Assembly: GCF_008369915.1 (NCBI RefSeq)
Contig: NZ_VSRN01000001.1
Location: 6,134,501 to 6,198,500, forward strand
Source of the DNA: Dyadobacter sp. UC 10
GTDB lineage: Bacteria > Bacteroidota > Bacteroidia > Cytophagales > Spirosomataceae
DNA: 64,000 nucleotides
Direction: 5' to 3'
Part shown: in pieces, positions 1 to 9,100 of the stretch
Numbering within the stretch: the first letter of the stretch is position 1
How the letters are laid out: the number at the start of each line of letters is the position of its first letter
Program-made: the position numbers and the translations under genes
Notes under the pieces: generated by a model
What the model saw: the letters and a program-made list of their open reading frames with translations, nothing else
Database searches by the model: none
Told to the model about the DNA's origin: nothing

Positions 1-356
1 AATGCATGGCGGTAAATCGCCTGCCAATGATGTACCACAGCCCTAGGATCCTTTCCGACCAGATAGGGTTCCACTTCCTGAATAGCAGTTTTAATCGTTA
101 ACGCGCGGCCTTCCAGCAGCGGCTCACCCAAACCTACGATTCCCGCATCGGTATGTATTTTCAAAAAGATCCACCGCGGCTTCACCAGAAAGGTTTCCAG
201 CCTGGTGATTTTCACGCTGCCGTATTCCCGAAAAGGCATCACCGGTGCTGCATAGGAAGATTTGGGCAAAACCATCGTTGTTGTCGCTGCCACACCAAGC
301 AGTGATTGGATGACGCTGCGACGGGAAAGCGCGGAAGATTTGGACGGATTTTTCAT
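1..356 (-). CDS. Enolase-superfamily dehydratase, galactonate-dehydratase-like (5' part only)
   Basis: Only the first 118 codons are inside the window; the gene runs off the left edge. The ATG at 356 is followed by a twin-arginine-like leader (SRRSVIQSLL, then a hydrophobic stretch and an Ala-rich end near residue 30), which suggests export. From about residue 38 the sequence reads like the N-terminal capping domain of the mandelate racemase/galactonate dehydratase (DgoD) group: KITRLETFLVKPRWIFLKI, then GIVGLGEPLLEGRA and a YLVGKDPRAVVHHW stretch. The catalytic barrel is outside the window, so metal ligands cannot be checked. It lies downstream of a second enolase-type gene on the same strand, separated by a (ACTC)n tract and a 10-base repeat array. 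The substrate is probably a sugar acid (inference). Confidence 0.8.
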   Translation of the reverse strand, partial: MKNPSKSSALSRRSVIQSLLGVAATTTMVLPKSSYAAPVMPFREYGSVKITRLETFLVKPRWIFLKIHTDAGIVGLGEPLLEGRALTIKTAIQEVEPYLVGKDPRAVVHHWQAIYRHA

Positions 357-380
357 CGTTAAGGATTGGATTGGGGTATG

Positions 381-440
381 GGTAGTCAATGGTAGTCATT
401 GTTAGTCAATGGTAGTCAATGGTAGTCATTGGTAGTCATT
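381..440. repeat. Array of six 10-base repeats (GGTAGTCAWT)
   Basis: Six consecutive decamers fit in exact register: GGTAGTCAAT, GGTAGTCATT, GTTAGTCAAT, GGTAGTCAAT, GGTAGTCATT, GGTAGTCATT. The array lies 25 bases upstream of the ATG of the partial dehydratase gene, so in its leader or promoter. The same core (GTCATTGGT) recurs in the arrays at 1841 and, inverted, at 2041. Function unknown; the period is close to one helical turn. Confidence 0.85.
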
Positions 441-497
441 TATTGTTCGGGGTGGTTCGGTGTTGGTTGAGGTAATCCGGTGTTCTAGTCTTGAAAT

Positions 498-550
498 ACT
501 CACTCACTCACTCACTCACTCACTCACTCACTCATTCATTCAATCATTCA
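498..550. repeat. Tetranucleotide microsatellite (ACTC)9 with degenerate tail
   Basis: Nine perfect ACTC units run from 498 to 533 and are followed by ATTC-type variants up to 550. The tract sits 3 bases after the stop codon of the upstream dehydratase gene (minus strand) and about 140 bases before the next start. Tracts of this kind can change length by slipped-strand mispairing. Being intergenic, it could alter expression but not reading frame (inference). Confidence 0.9.
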
Positions 551-553
551 CTT

Positions 554-1795
554 CTACCAATTATGAATCGACCCATCGGGGGCCTTCAAAATCGGGTGCG
601 GGAATTTGGTTTTTTCTTTTACTTCCATCACGAAGGTGGCTTTTTTAGGGTCAAACTTTACGCCGAGTCCAGGGGCTTCGTTGAGGTATAGCTTACCGTT
701 TTTGAAATTGATAAAATCTTCATTGAAATAAGGCGGCCGCTCGGGTTCGCCCCCGCCCAGTTCCATCATCGCCCGCGCAGGACTGCTCGAACCAAGCACG
801 TGAACAAGCGTAGCCGTGGACAGCGGACCGGTAAAGTGCGGGATCATGCCCACATAATGCGTTTCGCACATCGAAGCCAGCTTCTTGAACTCAGCTATTC
901 CGCCCGTATTCGGTAAAGTAAACCGCGTGTAGTCGATCCAGCGCTTTTCAATGAATTCGTTGGAATCCCACCGGTCGCCGAACTGTTCACCCACAGCGAT
1001 AGGCACTTTGGTCATCGCGCGCACATTCTGGTAGACAGCCGGGTTTTCGGAGCGGACAATATCTTCTACGAAATAAGGTTCAAGCGGTTCGAGCGCCGTG
1101 CATATCTTCAAGCCGTCCGTGAGGTCGAAGCGGGTGTGCAGGTCAATCGCCCACTTTCCGCCCCCTCCTACTGCCTCATCAATCCTTTTACAGAACTCGA
1201 TGGTCTTTTTTACATTTTCATAAAAATCAAATGGCTGGTCACCATTGCCACCTGTCGGCCCGATCCGGTACGACCTAAGTCCTGCTTCGATACAATCCCG
1301 CGCGCGCTCTTCTTCGGTTTTGGCTTTGGAAGCGCGGAAACCGGTCGCATAACATTCCACGTAATCACGCGTCGCGCCGCCGAGCAGCTCATAAACCGGC
1401 ACATTCAATGCTTTGCCTTTGATGTCCCAGAGCGCCATTTCAAGCGCGCCAAGTGCATGCAGCTTTTCGCGTCCCGGCGGGTAAAACATCCCCCGGTACA
1501 CATTCTGCCAGATGTGCTCGATCCGGAATGGGTCCTCGCCGATCATCATCTGTGCGCATTGCTCGATCATATCCCTGGAGCCGCCCTCGCCGATACCGAT
1601 GATCCCGCCGTCGGTTTCTATTTCTACAATCCCGCGCGCCTGATTAAAAAGTGGCTTATTATAACCCGGAGCAGCATAGTAGCGGATTTTTGTAATCTTC
1701 ATCTTGGATGCAGCCTCAGCCTTAAATAACGGAAGACCGGTAGCCACGGCAGCCGATCCTAATACTGCGTTTTTTATAAAATTTCGTCTTTGCAT
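554..1795 (-). CDS. Enolase-superfamily sugar-acid dehydratase (galactonate dehydratase type), exported
   Basis: 413 residues. The N-terminus (MQRRNFIKNAVLGSAA) is a Tat-like signal. The mature part has the capping domain (about 32-150) and the barrel. The expected residues are visible: D218 and H220 in the DLH motif, E244 in YFVED, E270 in AVGEQ and H320 in IPHFTGPL. The 26/26 spacing of D218/E244/E270 and the offset of both histidines equal those of E. coli DgoD (D183, H185, E209, E235, H285), so metal binding and the two acid/base histidines are conserved. The family removes water from an aldonate to give a 2-keto-3-deoxy acid. It is separated from the LacI gene upstream by 332 bases of repeat-bearing DNA. 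The exact substrate cannot be read from sequence. Confidence 0.9.
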   Translation of the reverse strand: MQRRNFIKNAVLGSAAVATGLPLFKAEAASKMKITKIRYYAAPGYNKPLFNQARGIVEIETDGGIIGIGEGGSRDMIEQCAQMMIGEDPFRIEHIWQNVYRGMFYPPGREKLHALGALEMALWDIKGKALNVPVYELLGGATRDYVECYATGFRASKAKTEEERARDCIEAGLRSYRIGPTGGNGDQPFDFYENVKKTIEFCKRIDEAVGGGGKWAIDLHTRFDLTDGLKICTALEPLEPYFVEDIVRSENPAVYQNVRAMTKVPIAVGEQFGDRWDSNEFIEKRWIDYTRFTLPNTGGIAEFKKLASMCETHYVGMIPHFTGPLSTATLVHVLGSSSPARAMMELGGGEPERPPYFNEDFINFKNGKLYLNEAPGLGVKFDPKKATFVMEVKEKTKFPHPILKAPDGSIHNW

Positions 1796-1840
1796 GGGGG
1801 ATTGGGGTTGGTTAGGGGAATGTTAGGACGTGAAGGGGTG

Positions 1841-1920
1841 TTTGTGATCATTAGTGGTCATTGGTTGTCATTGGTGGTCAGTAATGGTCATTTATTGTCA
1901 CTCGTGGTCATTGGTTGCTG
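1841..1920. repeat. Array of about eight 10-base repeats (TTGGTGGTCA type)
   Basis: Decamers in register from 1841 all carry a GTCA (or GATCA) end: TTTGTGATCA, TTAGTGGTCA, TTGGTTGTCA, TTGGTGGTCA, GTAATGGTCA, TTTATTGTCA, CTCGTGGTCA, with a degraded last unit. The array lies in the leader of the dehydratase gene at 554-1795. It has the same core and orientation as the array at 381-440, and the opposite orientation to the one at 2041-2110. Confidence 0.8.
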
Positions 1921-2040
1921 GATATTGTTTAGGGTGGTTCGGTTTGGTTGGAATTGGCGGGAATTATTGCTTCCGAGCTTTGCCTGATGGTATTCGTAAA
2001 ACAATAAACACCCCATACAACATCAATCACAAAAAGACAA

Positions 2041-2110
2041 TAAATGACCACTGGTGACTATCAATGACCACAAATGACTATCAATGACAACCAATGACCA
2101 CCAATCACAA
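2041..2110. repeat. Array of seven 10-base repeats (YCAATGACCA), inverted copy
   Basis: Seven decamers in register: TAAATGACCA, CTGGTGACTA, TCAATGACCA, CAAATGACTA, TCAATGACAA, CCAATGACCA, CCAATCACAA. The consensus is the reverse complement of the unit at 1841-1920, so the two arrays could pair into a long cruciform or an RNA stem around the 120 bases between them. The array begins 17 bases beyond the stop of the LacI gene. The rest of the 332-base gap 1796-2127 holds no gene that I can support. Confidence 0.8.
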
Positions 2111-2127
2111 CCATAACCATCCCTATA

Positions 2128-3153
2128 CTACTTAACCCCCACCCCCGAAGACTCCCTCGTGATGAGCCTGGCTTCCATCAGGATTTGCTTCATGCCTTCT
2201 TCCGGATTTTTAAGTTTTTTCAATAGGTACTCGACGGACGTTTTTCCAAGCATTTCAAGCGGCTGCCGAAGATAAGTGATCGGGCAGTAATAGAGGTCGA
2301 AGACTTCCGCCTGCCCGAAGCTCACGATCGCCAGATCACTTGGCACCTTCAATCTCAACTCGTTGATGTATTTCAATCCATTGATAGCAAGTCCGTAAGT
2401 CGCGAATATCAAGGCTTGCACCCTGTTGTCAGAGGCAAGAATTTCATCTATCGCTACTTTTACTTCCTCTTCCATTGCATCAAATAGTACCTCTTTCAGC
2501 CAGCCGTCCTGAAACGCAATCTGGTTATCCAGCAACGCATGCTTGTATCCTCTGACCCGCTCTTCCATGTGGTACATTGTCGATTTATATGCCATGATAC
2601 CAATCCGGGAATAGCCGCTTTTGATCAGATGAACACCTGCGTCATAAGATGCCTTGTAATTATTGGTGGCGACAAAATCGGTCTGAATATCCGGAAAATG
2701 GCGGTCGAGCAGCACGAAGGGAATATTGCGTTCTTTCAGATAAATAACCTGATTTTCAGAACCCTCACACGAAACGATGATGAAGCCGTCGACCTGCCGG
2801 TTGATCAATACATTCAAAAGATCCCAGGACTTTTCAGCATTTTCATCACAGCTTCCGATGATCACAGTATACCCGTTCCGCTTTGCTTCATCCTCGACCA
2901 CCCGCGCAATATTGGCAAAAAAAGGATTGGAAATATCAGCAATGATCAACCCGATCGTGTGCGTTTTTCCGCTTCTCAAACTCTTGGCCAAATGATTAGG
3001 CTGGTAATTCAAATCTTTGGCTATCTGCTTGATTTTCTTCGCAATAACCTCACCAACCCGCGTTTCCTTTTCTTTCCCATTCAATACATAGGACACCAGT
3101 GCCGTCGAAACACCCGCTTGCTGCGCTATGTCTTTCAGGGATGTTTTTTTCAT
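2128..3153 (-). CDS. LacI-family transcriptional regulator
   Basis: 341 residues, normal for the family. An N-terminal LacI helix-turn-helix is clear (SLKDIAQQAGVSTALVSYVL, residues 5-24), followed by the hinge (NYQPNHLAKSLRSGKTHTIG) and a periplasmic-binding-protein-like effector domain to the end (IADISNPFF, GFIIVSCEG, FVLLDRHF). It follows the mannonate-dehydratase-like gene by only 34 bases, so it is probably the last gene of the SusC-SusD-dehydratase operon and its local regulator. Candidate LacI-type palindromes with a central CG lie at 9519-9729, in the region upstream of susC. The effector is likely the imported sugar acid or a keto-deoxy product (inference). Confidence 0.93.
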   Translation of the reverse strand: MKKTSLKDIAQQAGVSTALVSYVLNGKEKETRVGEVIAKKIKQIAKDLNYQPNHLAKSLRSGKTHTIGLIIADISNPFFANIARVVEDEAKRNGYTVIIGSCDENAEKSWDLLNVLINRQVDGFIIVSCEGSENQVIYLKERNIPFVLLDRHFPDIQTDFVATNNYKASYDAGVHLIKSGYSRIGIMAYKSTMYHMEERVRGYKHALLDNQIAFQDGWLKEVLFDAMEEEVKVAIDEILASDNRVQALIFATYGLAINGLKYINELRLKVPSDLAIVSFGQAEVFDLYYCPITYLRQPLEMLGKTSVEYLLKKLKNPEEGMKQILMEARLITRESSGVGVK

Positions 3154-3187
3154 ATTGTTTGAATAAAAAATTAGGAAGAATAACTAA

Positions 3188-4543
3188 TTAAGGCCTGACC
3201 AGCGTACCATCGAATTTGCGGACCTGCCAGTTTGATTTCGTGGTGATCGGATATTTGGCGGCCGCCTTTTCGTCAATATCCACTCCGATACCAGGAACCT
3301 CATTTACAGACATATAGCCATTTTTCATCGTCGGACAGCCGGAAAATACTTCCAGGGTCTTTTCATTAAACGATACTGCTTCCTGGATACCGAAATTCCA
3401 GACCGCCAGGTCAATATGTGCGTGGGCCGAGTGTCCAACTGGAGATACGTCGCCGGGACCGTGCCAGGCCGTGCGCACATTGAACCACTCGCCCAGCCGC
3501 GCTACTTTCATAGCCGGTGTCACCCCGCCGATCTGCGACACGTGTATCCGGATATAGTCGAACCATTGATTGGCCATTGGTTCAAGAAATTCATTGATAT
3601 TATTGAACAACTCACCCATGGCGATCGGTACCGAAGTAACCTGCCTCAACTGCTTGAACCACTTCATGTTTTCGGGCGAAAAAGGGTCTTCGATAAAAAA
3701 TGGATTAAATTCTTCGAGCTTTTTAATCATGTTAATCGCATTCATCGGCTGCACGCGCTCGTGGATATCGTGCAATAGCTCAATTTCATCTCCGCAGTTT
3801 TTACGTACTGCTTCGAACAGCTTCGGTATCGCTTTCAGATAGCTGCCCTCATTCATGAAATTGTCGGTCGGCCCGCCGAAATTTTCCTTCTTAAAATCAG
3901 GCTGCTCTTTCGTGCTGCCGACATTTCCGTACCCACCCTGCTGAATACGGATGTATTTGAACCCGCGCTCCTGAATGCTTTTTACACTTTCCACGGTAGC
4001 CTCGGGAGTATTGCCGTTCGCATGGGTGTAACAAGGCACTGCGAAGCGCACTTTTCCTCCCAGCAATTGGTACAGCGGCATTCCGGCGCGTTTTCCCTTG
4101 ATATCCCAAAGCGCCTGGTCGAGCCCGCTCAATGCGTTGTTCAGTACCGGACCATTGCGCCAGTAGGAGCTCACATACGCCCCATGCCACATATCCTCAA
4201 TCTGGTCCACATCTTTTCCGGCACAAAATTCATTCAGATAAGTGTTAATGGCGACAATAACAACCGCCGCACGCTGCGTAAAAGTGGCGCAACCAAGACC
4301 ATACAAACCCGGTTCCGAAGTTTCCACTTTCACAACGATCAGGTTGGAGCCCTGCGGTGCCGTGGCGATAGCCCTCACGCTTTTTATGGTCACTGGCTTC
4401 ATGGCTTTTGCATACTGCGGTGTCTCTCTTTCCTCGCGTGCTTTCGCATCAGAAACGCCGCCGAACAAGCCCAATAAGCCTGCTGAACCACTCAGGCCCA
4501 GTGCTTTCATCGTTTCGCGTCGGGTTATTCCATTTTCTTTCAT
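3188..4543 (-). CDS. Enolase-superfamily dehydratase, mannonate dehydratase/RspA type
   Basis: 451 residues with a Tat-type leader (ITRRETMKALGLSGSAG), so probably exported. The barrel carries the signature of the ManD/RspA subgroup: Y172 in CYTHANGNT, D259 and H261 in LLHDIHER, E285 in FFIEDPF, E311 in IAMGELF and H361 in AWHGPGDVSPVGH. ManD enzymes dehydrate D-mannonate (some also D-gluconate) to 2-keto-3-deoxygluconate, while many RspA-like members are slow or inactive, so activity is likely but the rate and substrate are open. It starts 34 bases after the SusD stop in the same direction, which links the enzyme to SusCD import. The residues around the active site appear complete. Confidence 0.9.
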   Translation of the reverse strand: MKENGITRRETMKALGLSGSAGLLGLFGGVSDAKAREERETPQYAKAMKPVTIKSVRAIATAPQGSNLIVVKVETSEPGLYGLGCATFTQRAAVVIVAINTYLNEFCAGKDVDQIEDMWHGAYVSSYWRNGPVLNNALSGLDQALWDIKGKRAGMPLYQLLGGKVRFAVPCYTHANGNTPEATVESVKSIQERGFKYIRIQQGGYGNVGSTKEQPDFKKENFGGPTDNFMNEGSYLKAIPKLFEAVRKNCGDEIELLHDIHERVQPMNAINMIKKLEEFNPFFIEDPFSPENMKWFKQLRQVTSVPIAMGELFNNINEFLEPMANQWFDYIRIHVSQIGGVTPAMKVARLGEWFNVRTAWHGPGDVSPVGHSAHAHIDLAVWNFGIQEAVSFNEKTLEVFSGCPTMKNGYMSVNEVPGIGVDIDEKAAAKYPITTKSNWQVRKFDGTLVRP

Positions 4544-4577
4544 AGGATTTCAGGTAAAATGAATATTGATTAAAAGA

Positions 4578-6119
4578 TTATTTCTTGTCCCACCAAACCC
4601 TTGTATTGAGGTCATTCGGACCCTGGCGTGCATTGGCATCGTTCACATTTTGCAGGTTCACGATGATCTCACTGTCGGGGTAAGGCATTCTGCGGATGAA
4701 ATCCTCGGTGATCTCGGCTCCGGGATATGGATTTTTCTTCAGAGCCGGAAATCCGCTCCTTCTGAAATTGGCAAATAATTCGCTGCCGTCCAGAAAACTG
4801 GCTACCCAGTATTGCGTATTGATCTGTTCCAGGGCCGTCGCTGTCACCAGCGGATGCGCAGTGAGGTAAGCCTGAATGGCCGTTTCGCTGATCGCCGCGC
4901 TGGCATCGTACAATGCCATTTGTTCCAGATTGGCGCGAACCCCTTTCAGATAATACTCCGACGGCGTGCCTGTAACCCAGCCTCTCACAGCCGCTTCCGC
5001 GAGTAAAAGTTGGGTCTGGGCGTGTGTGACGTGGAATTCAGGGGAGTCCAGTTTGAGCACGGTACGGAGGTTGGCCTGCGTAAAATCCCACAAGCTCACC
5101 ACACCTTTGGCAGCGAGCACACTGTTGATCGTCACGTCGTTATACCCCATCGGCATACCGATCTGTACTTTCGGGTCCGAAGAAGCTATTGCGGGAGTTT
5201 GCTCAGGTCCGCCCTTCGCCCCTACATGCCTTACCGCAAAAACGGGCAGCCTGGGGTCATTGTTTGTTTTTAAATAATCCACAAAAGGCTCGGCAAGGTA
5301 AAAATTCGTTTTCTCCCGCGCAGCCAGGTGATTGGCGATATAGTTGTTGTAAATCGCCGTGTGTCGGATGATCGAGTTGTCCGCATTGCTTTCAAAAAGC
5401 CCGCCTGTAACTGCTTTCGTGACGTAGGTTTTCGCAGTCGTCGGATCGACTTTCGTCAGGCGCATTGCCGCCCGCAGCATGAGCGAGTAGCCCAACTTCT
5501 TCCATTTTGGCACATCGCCCCCGTATAAAATGTCCGTTGTCACGGCGTCCTTACTCTTATCTAATGCCGCGGAAGCTTCGTCCAGCTCCTTTAAAATATC
5601 TTTGTAAATAGCCTCCTGAGGGTCATACTTCGGTCTGATCACCTCGCTGATATACCCTTGCCCTGCCTCAAAGTATGGAATGTCGCCGTACGTGTCTGTC
5701 AGGATCATGAATGCGTATGCTTTCCAGATACGGGCGGCATTGTAAATATTCGCCTGCATCGGATCTTCTTTCGTTTGGTCCACTACGGCTACCACCTGCT
5801 TGATCACATTGCGGTAAAAATTAACCCAGACAACCGGCGTATTCGAGTTGTTGAGCTGGTTATAATTACCGCCCGAAAGCGAGCTTCCATACGGCGTAAT
5901 GATCTGCTGAACAATACCGAAATTATAGGTGAGCATACCCAAAGTAGAGACACCATCGAGGTAAGTCGTGGCAATGATTGCTTTGTTCAGGATCAGCGAC
6001 GGCGCGAGCGATGTAGGATCTACTTTATTCGTATTGATCTCGTCAAAACCTTGATCGCAACCGGTTATCAAACTGATTGACAGCAGGATAGTAAGTATAT
6101 ATTTTGATTTGGCTTTCAT
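4578..6119 (-). CDS. SusD/RagB-family nutrient-binding lipoprotein (SusD-like_2 type)
   Basis: 513 residues. The N-terminus is a lipoprotein signal with C21 in SLITGC, followed by the FDEINTNKVDPTS motif typical of the SusD-like_2 branch. The rest is the alpha-helical, TPR-like fold with a C-terminal RRMPYPDSEI stretch common in the family. SusD proteins are outer-membrane lipoproteins that capture an oligomer or ligand at the cell surface and hand it to SusC. It lies 31 bases after the SusC stop and 34 before the dehydratase, so all three are probably co-transcribed. The ligand is unknown; the neighbours suggest a sugar acid or a small uronate-containing compound. Confidence 0.93.
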   Translation of the reverse strand: MKAKSKYILTILLSISLITGCDQGFDEINTNKVDPTSLAPSLILNKAIIATTYLDGVSTLGMLTYNFGIVQQIITPYGSSLSGGNYNQLNNSNTPVVWVNFYRNVIKQVVAVVDQTKEDPMQANIYNAARIWKAYAFMILTDTYGDIPYFEAGQGYISEVIRPKYDPQEAIYKDILKELDEASAALDKSKDAVTTDILYGGDVPKWKKLGYSLMLRAAMRLTKVDPTTAKTYVTKAVTGGLFESNADNSIIRHTAIYNNYIANHLAAREKTNFYLAEPFVDYLKTNNDPRLPVFAVRHVGAKGGPEQTPAIASSDPKVQIGMPMGYNDVTINSVLAAKGVVSLWDFTQANLRTVLKLDSPEFHVTHAQTQLLLAEAAVRGWVTGTPSEYYLKGVRANLEQMALYDASAAISETAIQAYLTAHPLVTATALEQINTQYWVASFLDGSELFANFRRSGFPALKKNPYPGAEITEDFIRRMPYPDSEIIVNLQNVNDANARQGPNDLNTRVWWDKK

Positions 6120-6150
6120 TGTAAAATGTTTTTTTATTTTGAAATGAAAC

Positions 6151-9100
6151 CTAAAACTTCACATTCAGATTGAAACCGATACTCCTGGTCGGAGGCAGCC
6201 CGGGCCAGAAGTCGAGACCTGTCGCATTATCCGAAGAGTTGAGCACTTCTTCCGGGTCCATGTTTTCCGTCCATTTTTTCAATACCAAAACATTGTTGGC
6301 GATCGCACTCAGCCTAAGTCCCTTCACAAAGGATTTTTCGGGCAGCAGCTTGCTGATATCGTAGCTCAGCGTGATCTGGCGCAACTTCCAGAAACCTGCA
6401 TTTGACACAAAATCCTCGTTCACAGCCAGCGGATTGACCGATTCATAAAAAGGCTGCACGGCGGCTTTCGTTTGATTGACTTCCCCGTCGGGGTTCACGC
6501 CATTTCCGATCACAAAGCCTTCCGCACGACCGGGTAAGGTGCGTTTCGACAAGCCGTGACGCAGGTAATTGATGTTCCGTCCTGCTATCATTTTGTGCCC
6601 GAGCTTGAAGTCGATCAACGTAGACAGGAAAATCCCTTTGTACGTAAAGCTGTTCGTAATACCACCGAAATACCTGGGCAGCGCGCCGCCCACATTCCTT
6701 AACGTATTGTTTCTGAGTGGCATTCCGCTGTTTTTATCAAAGACCTGTCTGCCCTGTTCATCCCGCAGGTACATGAACGTATACAGCTGGCCAAGCGGCT
6801 TTCCGACGACCATGTTCAGTGTCCGGCCACCGCCTCCGCCCACAGTGATCACGGTATCTTTCTCGGCCAGTCCGAGTTTAAGCACTTTCGAAGTATTGTA
6901 CGAAACATTCACGCTGATATCCCAGCTGAAATCTTTGGTTTTAACCGGCGAGCCTGTCAGCAGCAGCTCAACACCTTTGTTCATACTTCTGCCAACATTG
7001 ATCAATTGTGCCGTGTAAGAAGATGCGTCGGAAATCTGTGCTGCAAGGATCTGATCGTCAGTTGTTTTATGGTAATAAGTAAAATCAAAGCCGACCTGAT
7101 TGTTGAACAATTTCATTTCCAAACCTCCCTCGGCCTCCTGGATCCGAAGCGGCCGCAGGTTTTTGTTAGGTACCGTCGAAGCATTGATCCCGCCTACCGG
7201 CACCAGCTGGCCTGTCGGGTTGGGGAATGAATTGTTGTCAACCGAGTAGTAGAGTGCATTGGAATACGGGTTCACATTGTCGGACCCTACCTGTGCATAC
7301 GCCGCCCTCAGCTTCCCGAAAGTGATCCATGCCGGCAGATTCGGAAATGCCTGGGAGAATATGAAACTACCTGTGACAGAAGGATACAAAATACTGCGGT
7401 TTTGGGGTGCGAGCGTTGAAAACCAGTCGTTGCGGGCAGTCACATTCAGGTAAATAAATTCCTTCCAGGAAATGGTGGCCGCTCCGTAAAGTGAATTAAT
7501 TTTCTTCTCGGAAAGACTGTAAAGCGGGTTTTTCACACGCCCGTTCATGACCGTGTAAAGTCCCGGCTGAATGAAATCCTGCACAGTTACACTATTATAG
7601 TCCATTCTCGCATACCGCTGGTTACCGCCCAATGTTACATCGACGCCAATGTTTCCAAAAGAATGGTTACCTCCAAGGATAAAATCAAAGTTACGCTCGG
7701 TATTACGCCTTACATCCTGTGTAAATGAGCCGTTAACATAGCCGGTAGGCGCTTTTGGAATCGGGGCGTAACCGTTAGGGATGTTGTACTCCTGATTACG
7801 GACATAAAAATCCTGGGCGATCCTGCCCTGCAGGTAAAGCCAGTCGGTGAACTGGTATTTCAATGCCACATTGCCGAAAAGCCGGTCGCGCTTGATCTCT
7901 TCGAAGTGGTAGTTCATCGAATAGTATGGATTATTTCTAACGAGGAACCTCGAAAAAACGAATTCGTTCCCATTCGCATCAGTCTGATTCTGCCGCAAAG
8001 CATCAAAAGGCATTGAATTGGCCAGCGTGAAAATCACCGTCGACATCGCAAAATCCTGTGTATCGATCTGCGGCGGATTGATATTCTTTTCTTTGGAATA
8101 GTTGATATTACCAAATGCAGTCAGCCTTTTCGAGATATTTTGTGTAAATCCAAGGTTCACTACTTTCTTATCAAACTTGTTATTTTCAACGATCCCCTTG
8201 TTCGTCTGGTTGGCCAGCGACAGACTGAAACCACCATTCGGGCCATTATTAGAGACGGTAACTGTATTGGTCATATTGGTCCCCACGCGGTAAAACTGCT
8301 TTACGCGGTTACGCACCGGCTCATAAGGCCAGATTTCACCATCGAATAAAGTCTGCGTCATACCCGGCTCAAACTTCTCACCAAAGCTCCATACACCCGA
8401 TGTCGGATTATTCGTGGTGGGACGTTTACCGCCTTCCCCCTGGCCGTATTCATACTGAAAATCGGTGAAGTCGAGTGGCGTATCCGTTGTAAAATTGATA
8501 TTATAATCAAGCCCTATCCCCTGCCCTGTTCCCCTCGATTTGGTCGTGATCATCACCACACCGTCTTTTGCACGCGATCCGTACAGTGCGGCGGCTGTGG
8601 CTCCTTTTAGTACGGTCATGGATTCAATATCGTCCGGATTGATACTCGAAAGCCCGTCGCCGCCGTCCGACGCATTCATCGCCCGGTTGCCGAAATCACC
8701 GCCGCCTGCGAAGTTGGAATTATCAATCGGCACACCATTCACGACGATCAGCGGATTGTTTTGCCCGCTGAATGACGACTGTCCGCGGATACGGATCTTG
8801 GCCGTCCCCCCCGGCCCGCTTGACAGAGAAGAGATGTTCACCCCTGCCATTTTCCCCTGTAACGAACTGACTACGTTGGGCGTACGGTTTGTCGAGATCT
8901 GATCTGCATTCACCGTAGCGGTGGCATAACCCAGGGTTTTGGCTTCACGTTTGATACCCAGGGCGGTGACAACTACTTCTGTCAGGTTTTTCTCTTCCTG
9001 CGCAAGCTGCACATCGATAACTGAACGTGAACCTGCACTGACCGTCTGGCTGACATACCCTATAAAGGAGAAAACCAGGGTAGCATTAGCAGGCGCTTCC

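Noticed and set aside
124..399. Open frame of 91 codons on the minus strand
   Set aside because: It overlaps the partial dehydratase in another frame; the real frame starts at 356 and matches the enolase superfamily.
381..2110. CRISPR array
   Set aside because: Units are 10 bases and contiguous, with no spacers and no cas genes.
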